This document shows positions 6,578 through 13,708 of a DNA stretch of 19,713 nt, one piece after another. The DNA comes from HGM13006 sp963650135 (GTDB taxonomy: Bacteria; Bacillota; Clostridia; Oscillospirales; Oscillospiraceae). The notes beneath the pieces are model-generated. The model searched no databases. It was not told the DNA's origin and saw only the letters and a list, made by a program, of their open reading frames with translations. Each line of letters opens with the position of its first letter. Within the stretch, counting starts at the first letter, position 1. The stretch lies in the NCBI GenBank assembly GCA_963650135.1, contig CAVJLG010000041.1, positions 1 to 19,713 of the forward strand, read 5' to 3'. Both the position numbers and the translations under genes were made by a program.

Positions 6578-7834
6578 TTAGCGGATTTGACCGGAGCCGT
6601 GGATGATGTATTTATAGGTGCAAAGCTCCTCCAGGCCCATGGGTCCGCGGGCGTGGAGCTTTTGGGTGGAAATGCCCATTTCGCAGCCCAAGCCAAATTC
6701 GCCGCCGTCAGTAAAACGGGTGGAGGCGTTGACATAAACCGCGGCGCTGTCCACACACTGGCAGAACAGCCGGGCGGCCTGGTCGTCGCCGGTGATAATG
6801 GCCTCGGAATGGCCGGTGGAGTGTTGGGCAATATGGTCGATGGCTTCTTCTACGCTGCCCACCAGACCGACTGCCAGGGTATAGTCCAAAAATTCCGTGT
6901 CAAAATCCCTTTCTCCGGCGGGGACTGCCTTTAGAATGGCGTTGGCCTCGGGGTCAGCCAGTAGCGTAACCGGCGTTTGACCGGCGGCAATGCGCTTGTT
7001 TTGGAGCCGATCCTGGAGCATGGGGAGAAATTCGGCGGCGATATCCCGGTGCACCAGGCAGACTTCTTCGGCATTGCAGACCGAGGGACGGCTGGTTTTT
7101 GCGTTTTCGATAATATTTACAGCCATATTGAGGTCGGCAGCCCGGTCCACATAGACGTGGCAGATGCCGGTGCCGGTCTGAATACAGGGAACCTTGGCGT
7201 TTTCGGTAACGGCGCGAATCAATCCCGCACCGCCCCGGGGAATCAGCAGGTCTACATAACCCACTGCCTCCATGAGCGCCGTGGCGCTTTGACGGGTGGT
7301 ATCCTCCACCAGATTCACGACAGTTTCCGGCAATCCGGCGGCGGTCAATCCGGTTTTCATGGCCCGGACAATGGCAGCGGCGGAACGATAGGCCTCTTTT
7401 CCGCCCCGAAGGACGCAGACATTGCCGCTTTTTAGCGCCAGTGCCGCAGCATCGGAGGTGACATTGGGACGGCTTTCATAGATGATAGCGACAACGCCCA
7501 TGGGAACGGCGGTTTTTTCAATGATGAGTCCGTTGGGACGCTCTACCCGGCGAAGTACCTTGCCCACCGGGTCCGGCAGCTGGGCTACCTGACGGATGCC
7601 CTCAGCCATATCGGAAATCCGACCTTCACTGAGGGCCAGACGATCCAACATGACCGTGGAAATATGCCCCTGGGCAGCGGCAAGGTCTTGGGCGTTGGCG
7701 GAGAGAATTTCATCCTTATGGTTCTCCAATGCCTGAGCCATGGCATAAAGCGCGTCATTTTTCTGCTGGGAGGTGGCCCGAGACAGGGCGGGTACCGCAG
7801 CCTTTGCGGCAATCAACAGCTCTTGGGTGGTCAT
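6578..7834 (-). CDS. proA: Gamma-glutamyl phosphate reductase
   Basis: This enzyme (418 residues) reduces gamma-glutamyl phosphate to glutamate-5-semialdehyde with NADPH, the second step of proline synthesis, in the cytoplasm. It is a typical full-length member of the aldehyde-dehydrogenase superfamily. The catalytic cysteine is Cys253 in RPSVCNAEEVCL. Family-typical stretches include GVVAIIYESRPNVTSDAAAL (113-132), LLIPRGGAGLI (196-206) and FTDGGEFGLGCEMGIST near the C-terminus. AAAGGAG precedes the ATG, which overlaps the proB stop by four bases (ATGA), so the two enzymes are translationally coupled. This fits the need to hand over the unstable acyl phosphate. The gene ends at the bidirectional terminator. 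Confidence 0.98.
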   Translation of the reverse strand: MTTQELLIAAKAAVPALSRATSQQKNDALYAMAQALENHKDEILSANAQDLAAAQGHISTVMLDRLALSEGRISDMAEGIRQVAQLPDPVGKVLRRVERPNGLIIEKTAVPMGVVAIIYESRPNVTSDAAALALKSGNVCVLRGGKEAYRSAAAIVRAMKTGLTAAGLPETVVNLVEDTTRQSATALMEAVGYVDLLIPRGGAGLIRAVTENAKVPCIQTGTGICHVYVDRAADLNMAVNIIENAKTSRPSVCNAEEVCLVHRDIAAEFLPMLQDRLQNKRIAAGQTPVTLLADPEANAILKAVPAGERDFDTEFLDYTLAVGLVGSVEEAIDHIAQHSTGHSEAIITGDDQAARLFCQCVDSAAVYVNASTRFTDGGEFGLGCEMGISTQKLHARGPMGLEELCTYKYIIHGSGQIR

Positions 7835-8607
7835 GCGTTCGCTCCTTTCTTGAGAAAACGGGTGCCGGTGGGAACCCCATCCAGAATGTCATAGAGCACC
7901 TGGGGGTTCTTACCGTTGGTGATAATCATATCGCAGCCCTGGCTGGTGGCGATTTTGGCGGCGGAGAGCTTGGTAGACATGCCGCCGGTGGCAAGCTCTG
8001 AGCCCTTTCCGTCTCCCAATGCCAGAATTTCGGGGGTTAGTTCTTTGACCTCGTGGATCAGTGTGGCATCGGGATGCTTGTGAGGGTCGGCGGTATAGAG
8101 CCCATCGATATCGCTCATAAGCACCAGCAGGTCGGCCCCGGCATTGACGGCCACCAGAGCAGCCAGGGTGTCGTTGTCGCCAATGCTGATCTCGTCGGTG
8201 ACGATGGTGTCGTTTTCATTGATAATCGGCAGCGCATCCAGCTCCAGCAATCGAAACAGGGTGTTACGGAAGTTATCCAGCCGCTCCGGGTGATCGAAGT
8301 CAGCACCGGTGAGCAAGATCTGGGCAACCGTATGGTTATAGGCACCGAAGGCCTTGTCATAGATGTACATCAGCTCGCACTGCCCTACGGCAGCGGCGGC
8401 CTGCTTGGTGGGCATATCCCCGGGGCGCTGCTTGAGCCCCAGCTTTCCAACGCCCATGCCAATGGCACCGGAGGAAACCAGGACGATTTGATTGCCTGCA
8501 TTTTTCAGGTCGCTGATGACCTTGCAGAGGTTTTCCACCTGGCGAATATTCAAATGACCGGAGGGGTGGGTCAGGGTAGAGGTTCCAACTTTAATACAGA
8601 TTCTCAT
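7831..8607 (-). CDS. proB: Glutamate 5-kinase, short form without PUA domain
   Basis: This kinase phosphorylates the side-chain carboxylate of glutamate using ATP, the committed and usually proline-inhibited step of proline synthesis. The 258 residues form one amino-acid-kinase domain. Visible motifs are IKVGTSTL (5-12), VLVSSGAIGMGVGKL (42-56), the glutamate-site INENDTI, the nucleotide-site LVLMSDIDGLYTADP, and ATGGMSTKLSAAKIA. The C-terminal PUA domain of the approximately 367-residue enzyme of E. coli is absent, as in many Firmicutes. The ribosome site (AGCAGGT) is modest. It is the first gene of a two-gene operon with its own near-consensus promoter. Confidence 0.97.
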   Translation of the reverse strand: MRICIKVGTSTLTHPSGHLNIRQVENLCKVISDLKNAGNQIVLVSSGAIGMGVGKLGLKQRPGDMPTKQAAAAVGQCELMYIYDKAFGAYNHTVAQILLTGADFDHPERLDNFRNTLFRLLELDALPIINENDTIVTDEISIGDNDTLAALVAVNAGADLLVLMSDIDGLYTADPHKHPDATLIHEVKELTPEILALGDGKGSELATGGMSTKLSAAKIATSQGCDMIITNGKNPQVLYDILDGVPTGTRFLKKGANA

Positions 8608-8641
8608 GGAGATGTACCTGCTTTCTGGGTGGATTTCTTAC

Positions 8642-8670
8642 ATTATGGCATTAAATCGCAAATGTGTCAA
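8642..8670 (-). promoter_or_regulatory. Promoter of proBA
   Basis: On the minus strand TTGACA (8670-8665) and CATAAT (8647-8642) are 17 bp apart, giving a short leader of about 28 nt. The leader is too short for a T-box or attenuator, so control probably acts on the enzyme or through the promoter. Confidence 0.82.
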
Positions 8671-8710
8671 TCGCTTTGAAAAAAACTTTGCAGGACATGA
8701 CAAACGCCGC

Positions 8711-8775
8711 AAAAACAGCGGAATTATTTACAGATCCGCCACAATTTTTTCAACGAACCTTCAAATAACTCCGCT
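8711..8775 (-). terminator. Terminator-like hairpin upstream of proB
   Basis: In the minus-strand transcript AGCGGAGTTATTT (8775-8763) pairs along its full length, with one G-U, with AAATAATTCCGCT (8729-8717). The stem is followed by GTTTTTG. The 33-nt loop is long, so termination may be partial. It ends just before the proB promoter and could stop transcripts arriving from the spoIIQ side or from the tiny ORFs at 8724-8812. Confidence 0.5.
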
Positions 8776-8780
8776 ATCAT
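8724..8780 (-). CDS. Possible 18-residue micro-ORF
   Basis: The ORF encodes MIAELFEGSLKKLWRICK, which would form a short basic amphipathic helix. Its ATG overlaps by ATGA with the stop of an 11-codon ORF (8777-8812, MKASTICTVLS) that has a weak purine-rich ribosome site. The ORF lies inside the hairpin described at 8711-8775. No promoter that I can support precedes it. It may be a small peptide, a leader or chance; I do not recognise a family. Confidence 0.2.
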   Translation of the reverse strand: MIAELFEGSLKKLWRICK

Positions 8781-8829
8781 GAGAGCACAGTACAAATTGT
8801 ACTGGCTTTCATTTTCTCTCTCTTTTTTG

Positions 8830-8871
8830 GAAAGCACCGCAGTCGGCTGGTCCCCGGTCTGCGGTGCTTTC
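8830..8871. terminator. Strong hairpin after the SpoIIQ-like gene
   Basis: GAAAGCACCGCAG (8830-8842) pairs perfectly over 13 bp with CTGCGGTGCTTTC (8859-8871). It lies 15 bp past the stop of the minus-strand peptidase gene, where a terminator is expected. On that strand an A-run rather than a T-run follows, so it is not canonical; the only U-stretch is inside the 3' arm. It may protect the 3' end of the message. Confidence 0.5.
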
Positions 8872-8886
8872 TTGCGCTGTATTCGG

Positions 8887-9579
8887 TTAGGATGCGCTGG
8901 GAAGATAATCCATGGGGTCCACGGGGATTCCCGCAGAGAAAACCTCGAAATGCAGATGCTCCGGCTCCTTTGTCTCCAGCAGCGCGGTGCTGCCCACATG
9001 GCCAATCACATCACCGGCGGAAACCGTATCACCGACGCTGACCTGGGGGTCCTTGGCCAGATTGGCATAAAGGGTCGAGCACTCGTCATCGTGGGATACC
9101 ACCACCACGGAGCCCAGAAAATCGTCTTCATAAACGGCGGTGACGGTACCGGACTGGGCTGCCATTACCGGGCTATCGGCTTCGGCGGCGATATCCAGCC
9201 CCTCGTGGGTGCGCCAATCCGCCATGGTCTGGCTGTAGGTCAGGGTGTCCCGGCTGAAGCTGGAGAGCACCTGACCCTCCAGGGGCCACTGCATGGTTTC
9301 TTCGGCCTCGGCTCCGATGGTGGACTCATAGAAATCCTCCATGTTGTCCGATGTTGCGGCAGAATCCGCCTTCGGCTTCTGGGATGCGGTGGGGGCGTCG
9401 CTGACCTCCTGGCTGGGAGCGGGGGAAATGGACGCCGATGCGCTGGCCTCCAGGGCCGAGTTTCTTGCGGTCTGGACGAATACATAGCCTGAAATTCCGA
9501 CTGCTGCAAGGCAGGCGATCAGGGCTATGTAGTAGCCCTTGCCTGCAAAGCGTTTTTTGTTGTTGTTTTCATTTTGCAT
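8887..9579 (-). CDS. spoIIQ: SpoIIQ-like membrane-anchored M23 (LytM) peptidase
   Basis: This 230-residue type II membrane protein has a basic cytoplasmic start (to about residue 16), one membrane helix (about 17-36), a Ser/Ala/Pro-rich linker (40-75) and a LytM domain (97-230). The zinc and catalytic positions are intact: His125 and Asp129 in THEGLDIAAE, and His208 and His210 in EHLHFEV. SpoIIQ works in the forespore membrane, where it binds SpoIIIAH across the septum during engulfment. The Bacillus protein has lost a metal-binding residue, whereas clostridial ones keep the site, as here. GGAGGTG supports the ATG at 9579. A sigma-F promoter directly upstream strongly supports the SpoIIQ identity over a general wall hydrolase. 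It is monocistronic. Confidence 0.78.
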   Translation of the reverse strand: MQNENNNKKRFAGKGYYIALIACLAAVGISGYVFVQTARNSALEASASASISPAPSQEVSDAPTASQKPKADSAATSDNMEDFYESTIGAEAEETMQWPLEGQVLSSFSRDTLTYSQTMADWRTHEGLDIAAEADSPVMAAQSGTVTAVYEDDFLGSVVVVSHDDECSTLYANLAKDPQVSVGDTVSAGDVIGHVGSTALLETKEPEHLHFEVFSAGIPVDPMDYLPSAS

Positions 9580-9597
9580 ATTCTGCACCTCCGAGGC

Positions 9598-9627
9598 TAT
9601 TATCACCGACAAAATGGAAGAATATAC
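9598..9627 (-). promoter_or_regulatory. Sigma-F (forespore) promoter of the SpoIIQ-like gene
   Basis: On the minus strand GTATA (9627-9623), a 15-bp spacer and GGTGATAATA (9607-9598) fit every fixed position of the sigma-F consensus GYWTA-N15-GGNNANANTR. The -10 region lies about 20 bp before the ATG. No sigma-A promoter is evident, so expression should be restricted to the forespore. Confidence 0.75.
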
Positions 9628-9710
9628 CGGATAAACAAAAATAATTTTTCGACGAATCCATGGAAAGACACGTCGCAATTTGCCCATTTCGTTGCATTTG
9701 TCTCCATCCC

Positions 9711-9739
9711 TTGACAGAGAATGTTTCGACCCCTATACT
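9711..9739 (+). promoter_or_regulatory. Strong sigma-A promoter of the beta-helix gene
   Basis: TTGACA (9711-9716), a 17-bp spacer and TATACT (9734-9739) form a near-perfect promoter. The start near 9746 gives a leader of about 77 nt with AAAAGGAGAG (9807-9816) before the ATG. The leader holds no riboswitch motif I recognise. Confidence 0.85.
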
Positions 9740-9822
9740 TTTTATAGATATTGTGGAGGAACCGGAACGGGGCAATGCCCGATATCGAGTCCAGGCGCCC
9801 AGCGCCAAAAGGAGAGTTTCCT

Positions 9823-11568
9823 ATGAACGAAAAAATCATCAGCGGCAGCTATGTGGCCGAGGCAACGGAGAAGCTTACTTCTCTGACCATCGCCCCCGAG
9901 GCTGTCCTTTCTACCCCTGCGGGCAAGTGCCTGACCCTGACCGTTGACGGCATCAACCGCCAGATCGAGCCCGGCACCTATACCGGCGATGTGGTGCTGA
10001 CCGTATCCGACGCTGTGCAGGTGGACTATGAGAACCACGGCAAGGTAGACCATTTTGAGATGGCAAACGCCGTTGTGATTTCCGATGGCAAGTATGTGCC
10101 CGAGAAGTCCGTTTCTGCGGCTGTGCTGGCAGGTACTGTGACCGATACCACGGTCGATGGTCTGACTGTGGATTCTGAGGCCGATAACTTCGGCGGCGTA
10201 TATGTCGATGGCAACAGCGTAGTTACCATCAACGATGCTACCATGACCCTCAACGGCAACGGCGGCAACGACTTCGTTGGTCACGGCGCCGGTATCACCG
10301 CTGCGGGCACCTCTCATGTTACCGTAAACCGTGCGAAGATTCACTCCGATGGATCCATTCGCGTGACCGTGGTTGGCCGCGAAGAGGCAACTCTGGAGGT
10401 CAATGATTCCGAGCTGTTCGTTAAGGACGGCACCAAGCCCAACAATGTTTCCGGCATGACCAAGGTGCCGTGGATGCTGGGCCTGACTGGCCGCGTTCGC
10501 GCTACCAACCTGGTGGATTCTGCAACTGCTACCTATAACCGCTGCCACATCAAGTGCGAGAACTGGGGTTGCATGTCCACCGACGCCACCAAGAAGGCAC
10601 GGCTGTACCTCAACGACTGCGTGCTGGAGTCCGAGAACACCGGCTACGGCGCATACTCCATCGGCAACTGCTTGGATCAGTTCACCGGCTGCACCCTGAA
10701 CATGGGCAACTATCCCGTGATTATGTGCATGGAGGGCAATGCGACCTTCACCGGCTGCACCGTAAACTCCAAAAAGGTTGGCGTGATGTGCCACGGCGGC
10801 AATGGTCAGGGCACTCTGATTGTAGACAAGGGCACTGTATTTAATACGGATCGCGCTGTGCTTCAGGTGAAGGGCAGAGGCGTTACCATGAACATTTCCG
10901 ACGCGCAGCTGAACAGCAAGATCGGCGTGATTCTGGAGGCATTCCCCAACGATGATCCCAACATGGGACCCATGCCTGCTGGTGGTCCTGGCGGCCCTGG
11001 TGGTCCTGGCGGTCCTGGTGGTCCTGGCGGCCCTGGTGGTCCTGGCGGCCCTGGCGGCCCCGGTGGTCCTGGTGGCCCCGGTGGTCCTGGTGGCCCCGGT
11101 GGTCCTGGTGGCCCCGCTGGTATGCCTGCAATGCCGGATATGGGCCCCGCGCATGACGAGGTGGAAGTCCATCTCACCGGCTGCACCCTGAACGGCGACT
11201 TTGTCAATGCCCAGGCTGAGGATCATGAGATGATTCTGGACTTCAAGGGCTGCACCCTCACCGGTGCAATCTCCACCGGCAAGGCAACCCATACCCAGGG
11301 CGAGCCCGAGGAGAGCAAATGGTGGCTCATCGGCCTGGTAGACGATACCCTGGAGCCTGTGGAGAAGGATAAGGGCACCAAGGCGATCTTCGACGGCGCT
11401 TCTCAGTGGACTGTGGACAAGACCTGCTATCTGGGCGGGCTGACCATTGCCGAGGGCGCAAAGGTTCAGGCTGTGGAGGGCAAGACCCTCAGCATGACCG
11501 TAGACGGCAAGGAGACTGCAATCGTTCCCGGCACCTATACCGGCAAGATTGTTCTGACCGTGGCTTAA
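9823..11568 (+). CDS. Right-handed beta-helix protein with (Gly-Gly-Pro)15 segment
   Basis: This 581-residue protein has no signal peptide or membrane helix. Residues 110-385 show short recurring strands with Thr, Val and Asn ladders (TINDATMTLNGNGG, and GCTLN/GCTVN turns), typical of pectate-lyase-like parallel beta-helices. Residues 387-431 are fifteen uninterrupted GGP triplets, followed by another helix part with GCTLNGDF and GCTLTGAI. The two ends carry a duplicated module of about 50 residues: LTIAPEAV...LTVDGINRQIEPGTYTGDVVLTVSD near the start and LTIAEGAK...MTVDGKETAIVPGTYTGKIVLTVA at the end. Pectin-lyase catalytic residues are not evident, so a structural or carbohydrate-binding role is possible. 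The strong promoter and a shift to GCT/TCT/GGT codons relative to neighbours suggest high expression. A terminator separates it from the downstream flavoenzyme gene. The function is unknown. Confidence 0.8.
   Translation: MNEKIISGSYVAEATEKLTSLTIAPEAVLSTPAGKCLTLTVDGINRQIEPGTYTGDVVLTVSDAVQVDYENHGKVDHFEMANAVVISDGKYVPEKSVSAAVLAGTVTDTTVDGLTVDSEADNFGGVYVDGNSVVTINDATMTLNGNGGNDFVGHGAGITAAGTSHVTVNRAKIHSDGSIRVTVVGREEATLEVNDSELFVKDGTKPNNVSGMTKVPWMLGLTGRVRATNLVDSATATYNRCHIKCENWGCMSTDATKKARLYLNDCVLESENTGYGAYSIGNCLDQFTGCTLNMGNYPVIMCMEGNATFTGCTVNSKKVGVMCHGGNGQGTLIVDKGTVFNTDRAVLQVKGRGVTMNISDAQLNSKIGVILEAFPNDDPNMGPMPAGGPGGPGGPGGPGGPGGPGGPGGPGGPGGPGGPGGPGGPGGPGGPAGMPAMPDMGPAHDEVEVHLTGCTLNGDFVNAQAEDHEMILDFKGCTLTGAISTGKATHTQGEPEESKWWLIGLVDDTLEPVEKDKGTKAIFDGASQWTVDKTCYLGGLTIAEGAKVQAVEGKTLSMTVDGKETAIVPGTYTGKIVLTVA
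10981..11115 (+). repeat. Fifteen-copy 9-bp tandem repeat (Gly-Gly-Pro codons)
   Basis: Nine-base units of the form GGY GGY CCY repeat fifteen times in frame. Variants mix GGTGGTCCT, GGCGGCCCT, GGCGGTCCT, GGCGGCCCC and GGTGGCCCC. The 3' half alternates GGTGGTCCT and GGTGGCCCC regularly, which implies recent 18-bp duplications. Copy number is likely to vary between strains without breaking the frame. Confidence 0.95.
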
Positions 11569-11580
11569 AATTAAAATCTG

Positions 11581-11613
11581 GGCGGAGTGCTGTACCGCGG
11601 CACTCCGCCTTTT
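11581..11613 (+). terminator. Terminator after the beta-helix gene, possibly partial
   Basis: GGCGGAGTGC (11581-11590) pairs perfectly with GCACTCCGCC (11600-11609), followed by only four T. The next gene begins 22 bp later with no convincing separate promoter, so readthrough could lower flavoenzyme expression relative to the beta-helix protein. Confidence 0.82.
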
Positions 11614-11634
11614 AAGAATGAAAGGAGAAACGTT

Positions 11635-13620
11635 ATGAGCTATCGTTATGACGCGCTGCTGAGCCCCATCAAGATCGGGGACGCAGTCATCAAAAACCGG
11701 ACGATGTATCCCAACGCCTCGCCCCATTTCCTCCAGGGGCCTGAGACTTATCCTGCCGACAGCTTTATGACCTTTATGGGCGGACTGGCCCGGAACGGCG
11801 CTGCGATTATCACCTTGGCCGAGTGGTCTAACCCGGGTCAGCGTTCGGCTCCGGTAGAAGACGCCAAGCGGATGCAGAACTTTGACTACACCGATCCCGG
11901 CACCTATAACTACTTCACCCAGATGGCCGACGATGTGCATTTTTATGGCTCCAAGCTGCTGGTGAACACGGACCTCAAATATCCCGACGGCTATAGCTTT
12001 GACGGCAAGGCCTTTGGACCTCCGGGCATGGCGGGCAAGCCGGTGAAGATGCTGCCCAAGGAGATGATGCCCGAGGTCATCGAGACATTCCTCCAGAAGC
12101 TTCAGCTGTTTAAGGACTTCGGCTATGACGGCGTTGCCATGCGTGTGGAAATGCTGTTGTATCCCAACCTGCGCACCGATGAATACGGTGGCCCCATGGA
12201 GAACCGGGTACGCTTCCTTCATGAGACGCTGGAGGCTGTGAAAAAGCGCTTTGGCAAGAGCTTTATTGTGGAGCTCTGCGTGGCAGGCGAGCAGCCCAAC
12301 GGCTATGTGGGCGGCGCAAAGGGCTATACTCTGGAGGATACCATTGAGTTTGCCAAGTGCATGGAAGACGTGGCGGACATTCTCCAGCTGCGGGAATGCG
12401 ATATGACCAAGTCTCATCCCACCGGCTTTACATTCCAGAAGGGCGAGCATGAGACGATTCGCTATTCTCAGGCCATCAAGGCAGCGGGATGTAAGATCCT
12501 TACCGAGCCTGTGGGCGGCTTCCAGGACCCCGAGGAGATTAATGCCTATATCAAAGAGGGCAAGTGCGACATGATTGGCATGGCTCGGGCATTTATGTGC
12601 GATCCCGAGTATGGCAAGAAGCTCTATGAGGGCCGGGGCGAGGATGTTGTGCCCTGTCTGTGGTGCAATAAGTGTCATGGCACCATGTCGGCACCCTATA
12701 TGACCTTCTGTTCCGTGAACCCCATCCAGGGCATTGCCCATAAGGTTGGAAAGATGGTGGATGCCGAAACCAACCCCAAGAAGGTGGCAGTCATTGGCGG
12801 CGGCCCGGTTGGCATGAAGGCTGCCATTGTGGCGGCGGAGCGGGGCCATGATGTGACCCTGTTTGAGAAGACCGATTATCTGGGCGGTCAGCTGATCCAC
12901 AGCGACTTCTCCAGCTTTAAGTGGCCCTTGAGAGATTTCAAGAACTATCTGATTCGCCGGATGGGGCAGGTTGGTGTCAAGGTGCTGATGAACACCGAGG
13001 CCACCCCCCAGAAGCTGAACGCCGGCGGCTTTGATGCTGTGCTGGCAGCTACCGGCGCAACGCCCAATGTGCCCAAGATCGACGGCCTGAGGGATGAGAA
13101 TGGCAACGTAAAGCCCGCGTACAAGGTTTGCCTGGACGTTTATGGTCATGAGCAGGAGCTGGGCCACCATGTGGTGTGCATCGGCGGCAGCGAAACCGCC
13201 ATTGAAACGGCCATGTATCTGGCGGAAAACGGCCATGACGTGACCCTGCTCACCCGTCAGGACGAGCTGGCCAAGGACGCAAGCCACCTCCACTACATCA
13301 CCATGGCGTGGATCAAGACCGAGCCCGACGGCAGAACCCATATGGCCCCCGCGTGGGAGAAATATGAGGGCATCAAGGGTATCCTGAACGCCACCACTGT
13401 CAAAGTGGAGGGCAACACCGTTACCTACATCCAGGACGGTCAGGAGAAGACCGTGTCCGGCGACAGCGTGATTATCTCCGGCGGCATGAACCCCAACGTG
13501 GACGAGGCCCTTTCCTTTGCGGGAATCGTACCCAAGTTCTATGTGATCGGCGACGCCAACCGGGACGGCAATATCCAGCGGGGCATGCGGGATGCATTCT
13601 CCAAGGCAATGCTGCTGTAA
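11635..13620 (+). CDS. NADH:flavin oxidoreductase, OYE/4Fe-4S/FAD type, with altered barrel motif
   Basis: This 661-residue cytosolic flavoenzyme has the trimethylamine dehydrogenase/2,4-dienoyl-CoA reductase architecture. An N-terminal FMN-binding TIM barrel (1-335) is followed by a 4Fe-4S site C341-x2-C344-x2-C347-x11-C359 with TMADH spacing. The FAD Rossmann motif VIGGGPVG is at 386-393 and a second dinucleotide motif CIGGSETA at 515-522. Electrons would pass from NAD(P)H via FAD and Fe-S to FMN and then to a C=C substrate, as in BaiCD/BaiH-type and enoate-type reductases. The usual barrel segment H-G-x-H-G-Y-L-x-x-Q-F is replaced by VAMRVEMLLYPN (167-178), although the following RTDEYGGPMENR is normal. 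Substrate or chemistry may therefore differ. AAAGGAGA supports the ATG. Product and direction are unknown. Confidence 0.93.
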   Translation: MSYRYDALLSPIKIGDAVIKNRTMYPNASPHFLQGPETYPADSFMTFMGGLARNGAAIITLAEWSNPGQRSAPVEDAKRMQNFDYTDPGTYNYFTQMADDVHFYGSKLLVNTDLKYPDGYSFDGKAFGPPGMAGKPVKMLPKEMMPEVIETFLQKLQLFKDFGYDGVAMRVEMLLYPNLRTDEYGGPMENRVRFLHETLEAVKKRFGKSFIVELCVAGEQPNGYVGGAKGYTLEDTIEFAKCMEDVADILQLRECDMTKSHPTGFTFQKGEHETIRYSQAIKAAGCKILTEPVGGFQDPEEINAYIKEGKCDMIGMARAFMCDPEYGKKLYEGRGEDVVPCLWCNKCHGTMSAPYMTFCSVNPIQGIAHKVGKMVDAETNPKKVAVIGGGPVGMKAAIVAAERGHDVTLFEKTDYLGGQLIHSDFSSFKWPLRDFKNYLIRRMGQVGVKVLMNTEATPQKLNAGGFDAVLAATGATPNVPKIDGLRDENGNVKPAYKVCLDVYGHEQELGHHVVCIGGSETAIETAMYLAENGHDVTLLTRQDELAKDASHLHYITMAWIKTEPDGRTHMAPAWEKYEGIKGILNATTVKVEGNTVTYIQDGQEKTVSGDSVIISGGMNPNVDEALSFAGIVPKFYVIGDANRDGNIQRGMRDAFSKAMLL

Positions 13621-13642
13621 TTAAAATTATGTAAACTGATAT

Positions 13643-13671
13643 CGGCAGGCGGGGCTTGTTCCTGCCTGCCG
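13643..13671 (+). promoter_or_regulatory. Hairpin in the gap between the two flavoenzyme genes
   Basis: CGGCAGGC (13643-13650) pairs perfectly with GCCTGCCG (13664-13671) around a 13-nt loop. No T-run follows. The -35 box of the promoter at 13656-13684 lies in the loop. As RNA it could be an mRNA stability or weak pausing element; as DNA it could be a regulator site with 8-bp arms. Confidence 0.4.
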
Positions 13672-13684
13672 GTTGTGCTATGAT
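13656..13684 (+). promoter_or_regulatory. Possible internal promoter of the second flavoenzyme gene
   Basis: TTGTTC (13656-13661) and TATGAT (13679-13684) with 17-bp spacing lie 25 bp before the ATG at 13709. The second flavoenzyme may therefore be made independently of the first. The -35 box is imperfect. Confidence 0.45.
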
Positions 13685-13708
13685 AAAGAAAAAACGGAGG
13701 CAGCGGAC

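Noticed and set aside
8608..8886. T-box, riboswitch or 6S-like RNA upstream of proB.
   Set aside because: No T-box AGGGTGGNACCGCG motif is present, the proBA promoter lies only about 30 bp before the ATG, and the hairpins do not form one long 6S-type stem.
10981..11115. Tandem repeat considered as a CRISPR array.
   Set aside because: The units are 9 bp, contiguous, without spacers, and in frame within a gene.
10863..11207. A minus-strand frame encoding a perfect collagen-like Gly-Pro-Pro repeat.
   Set aside because: It is simply the complement of the Gly-Gly-Pro codons; the plus-strand frame has promoter, ribosome site and beta-helix domains on both sides.
9742..13341. A 1199-codon open frame on the minus strand opposite the beta-helix and first flavoenzyme genes.
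   Set aside because: Its translation is low-complexity His/Gly/Ala-rich text without domains, it has no ribosome site, and it mirrors codon bias of two well-supported genes on the other strand, crossing their intergenic terminator.
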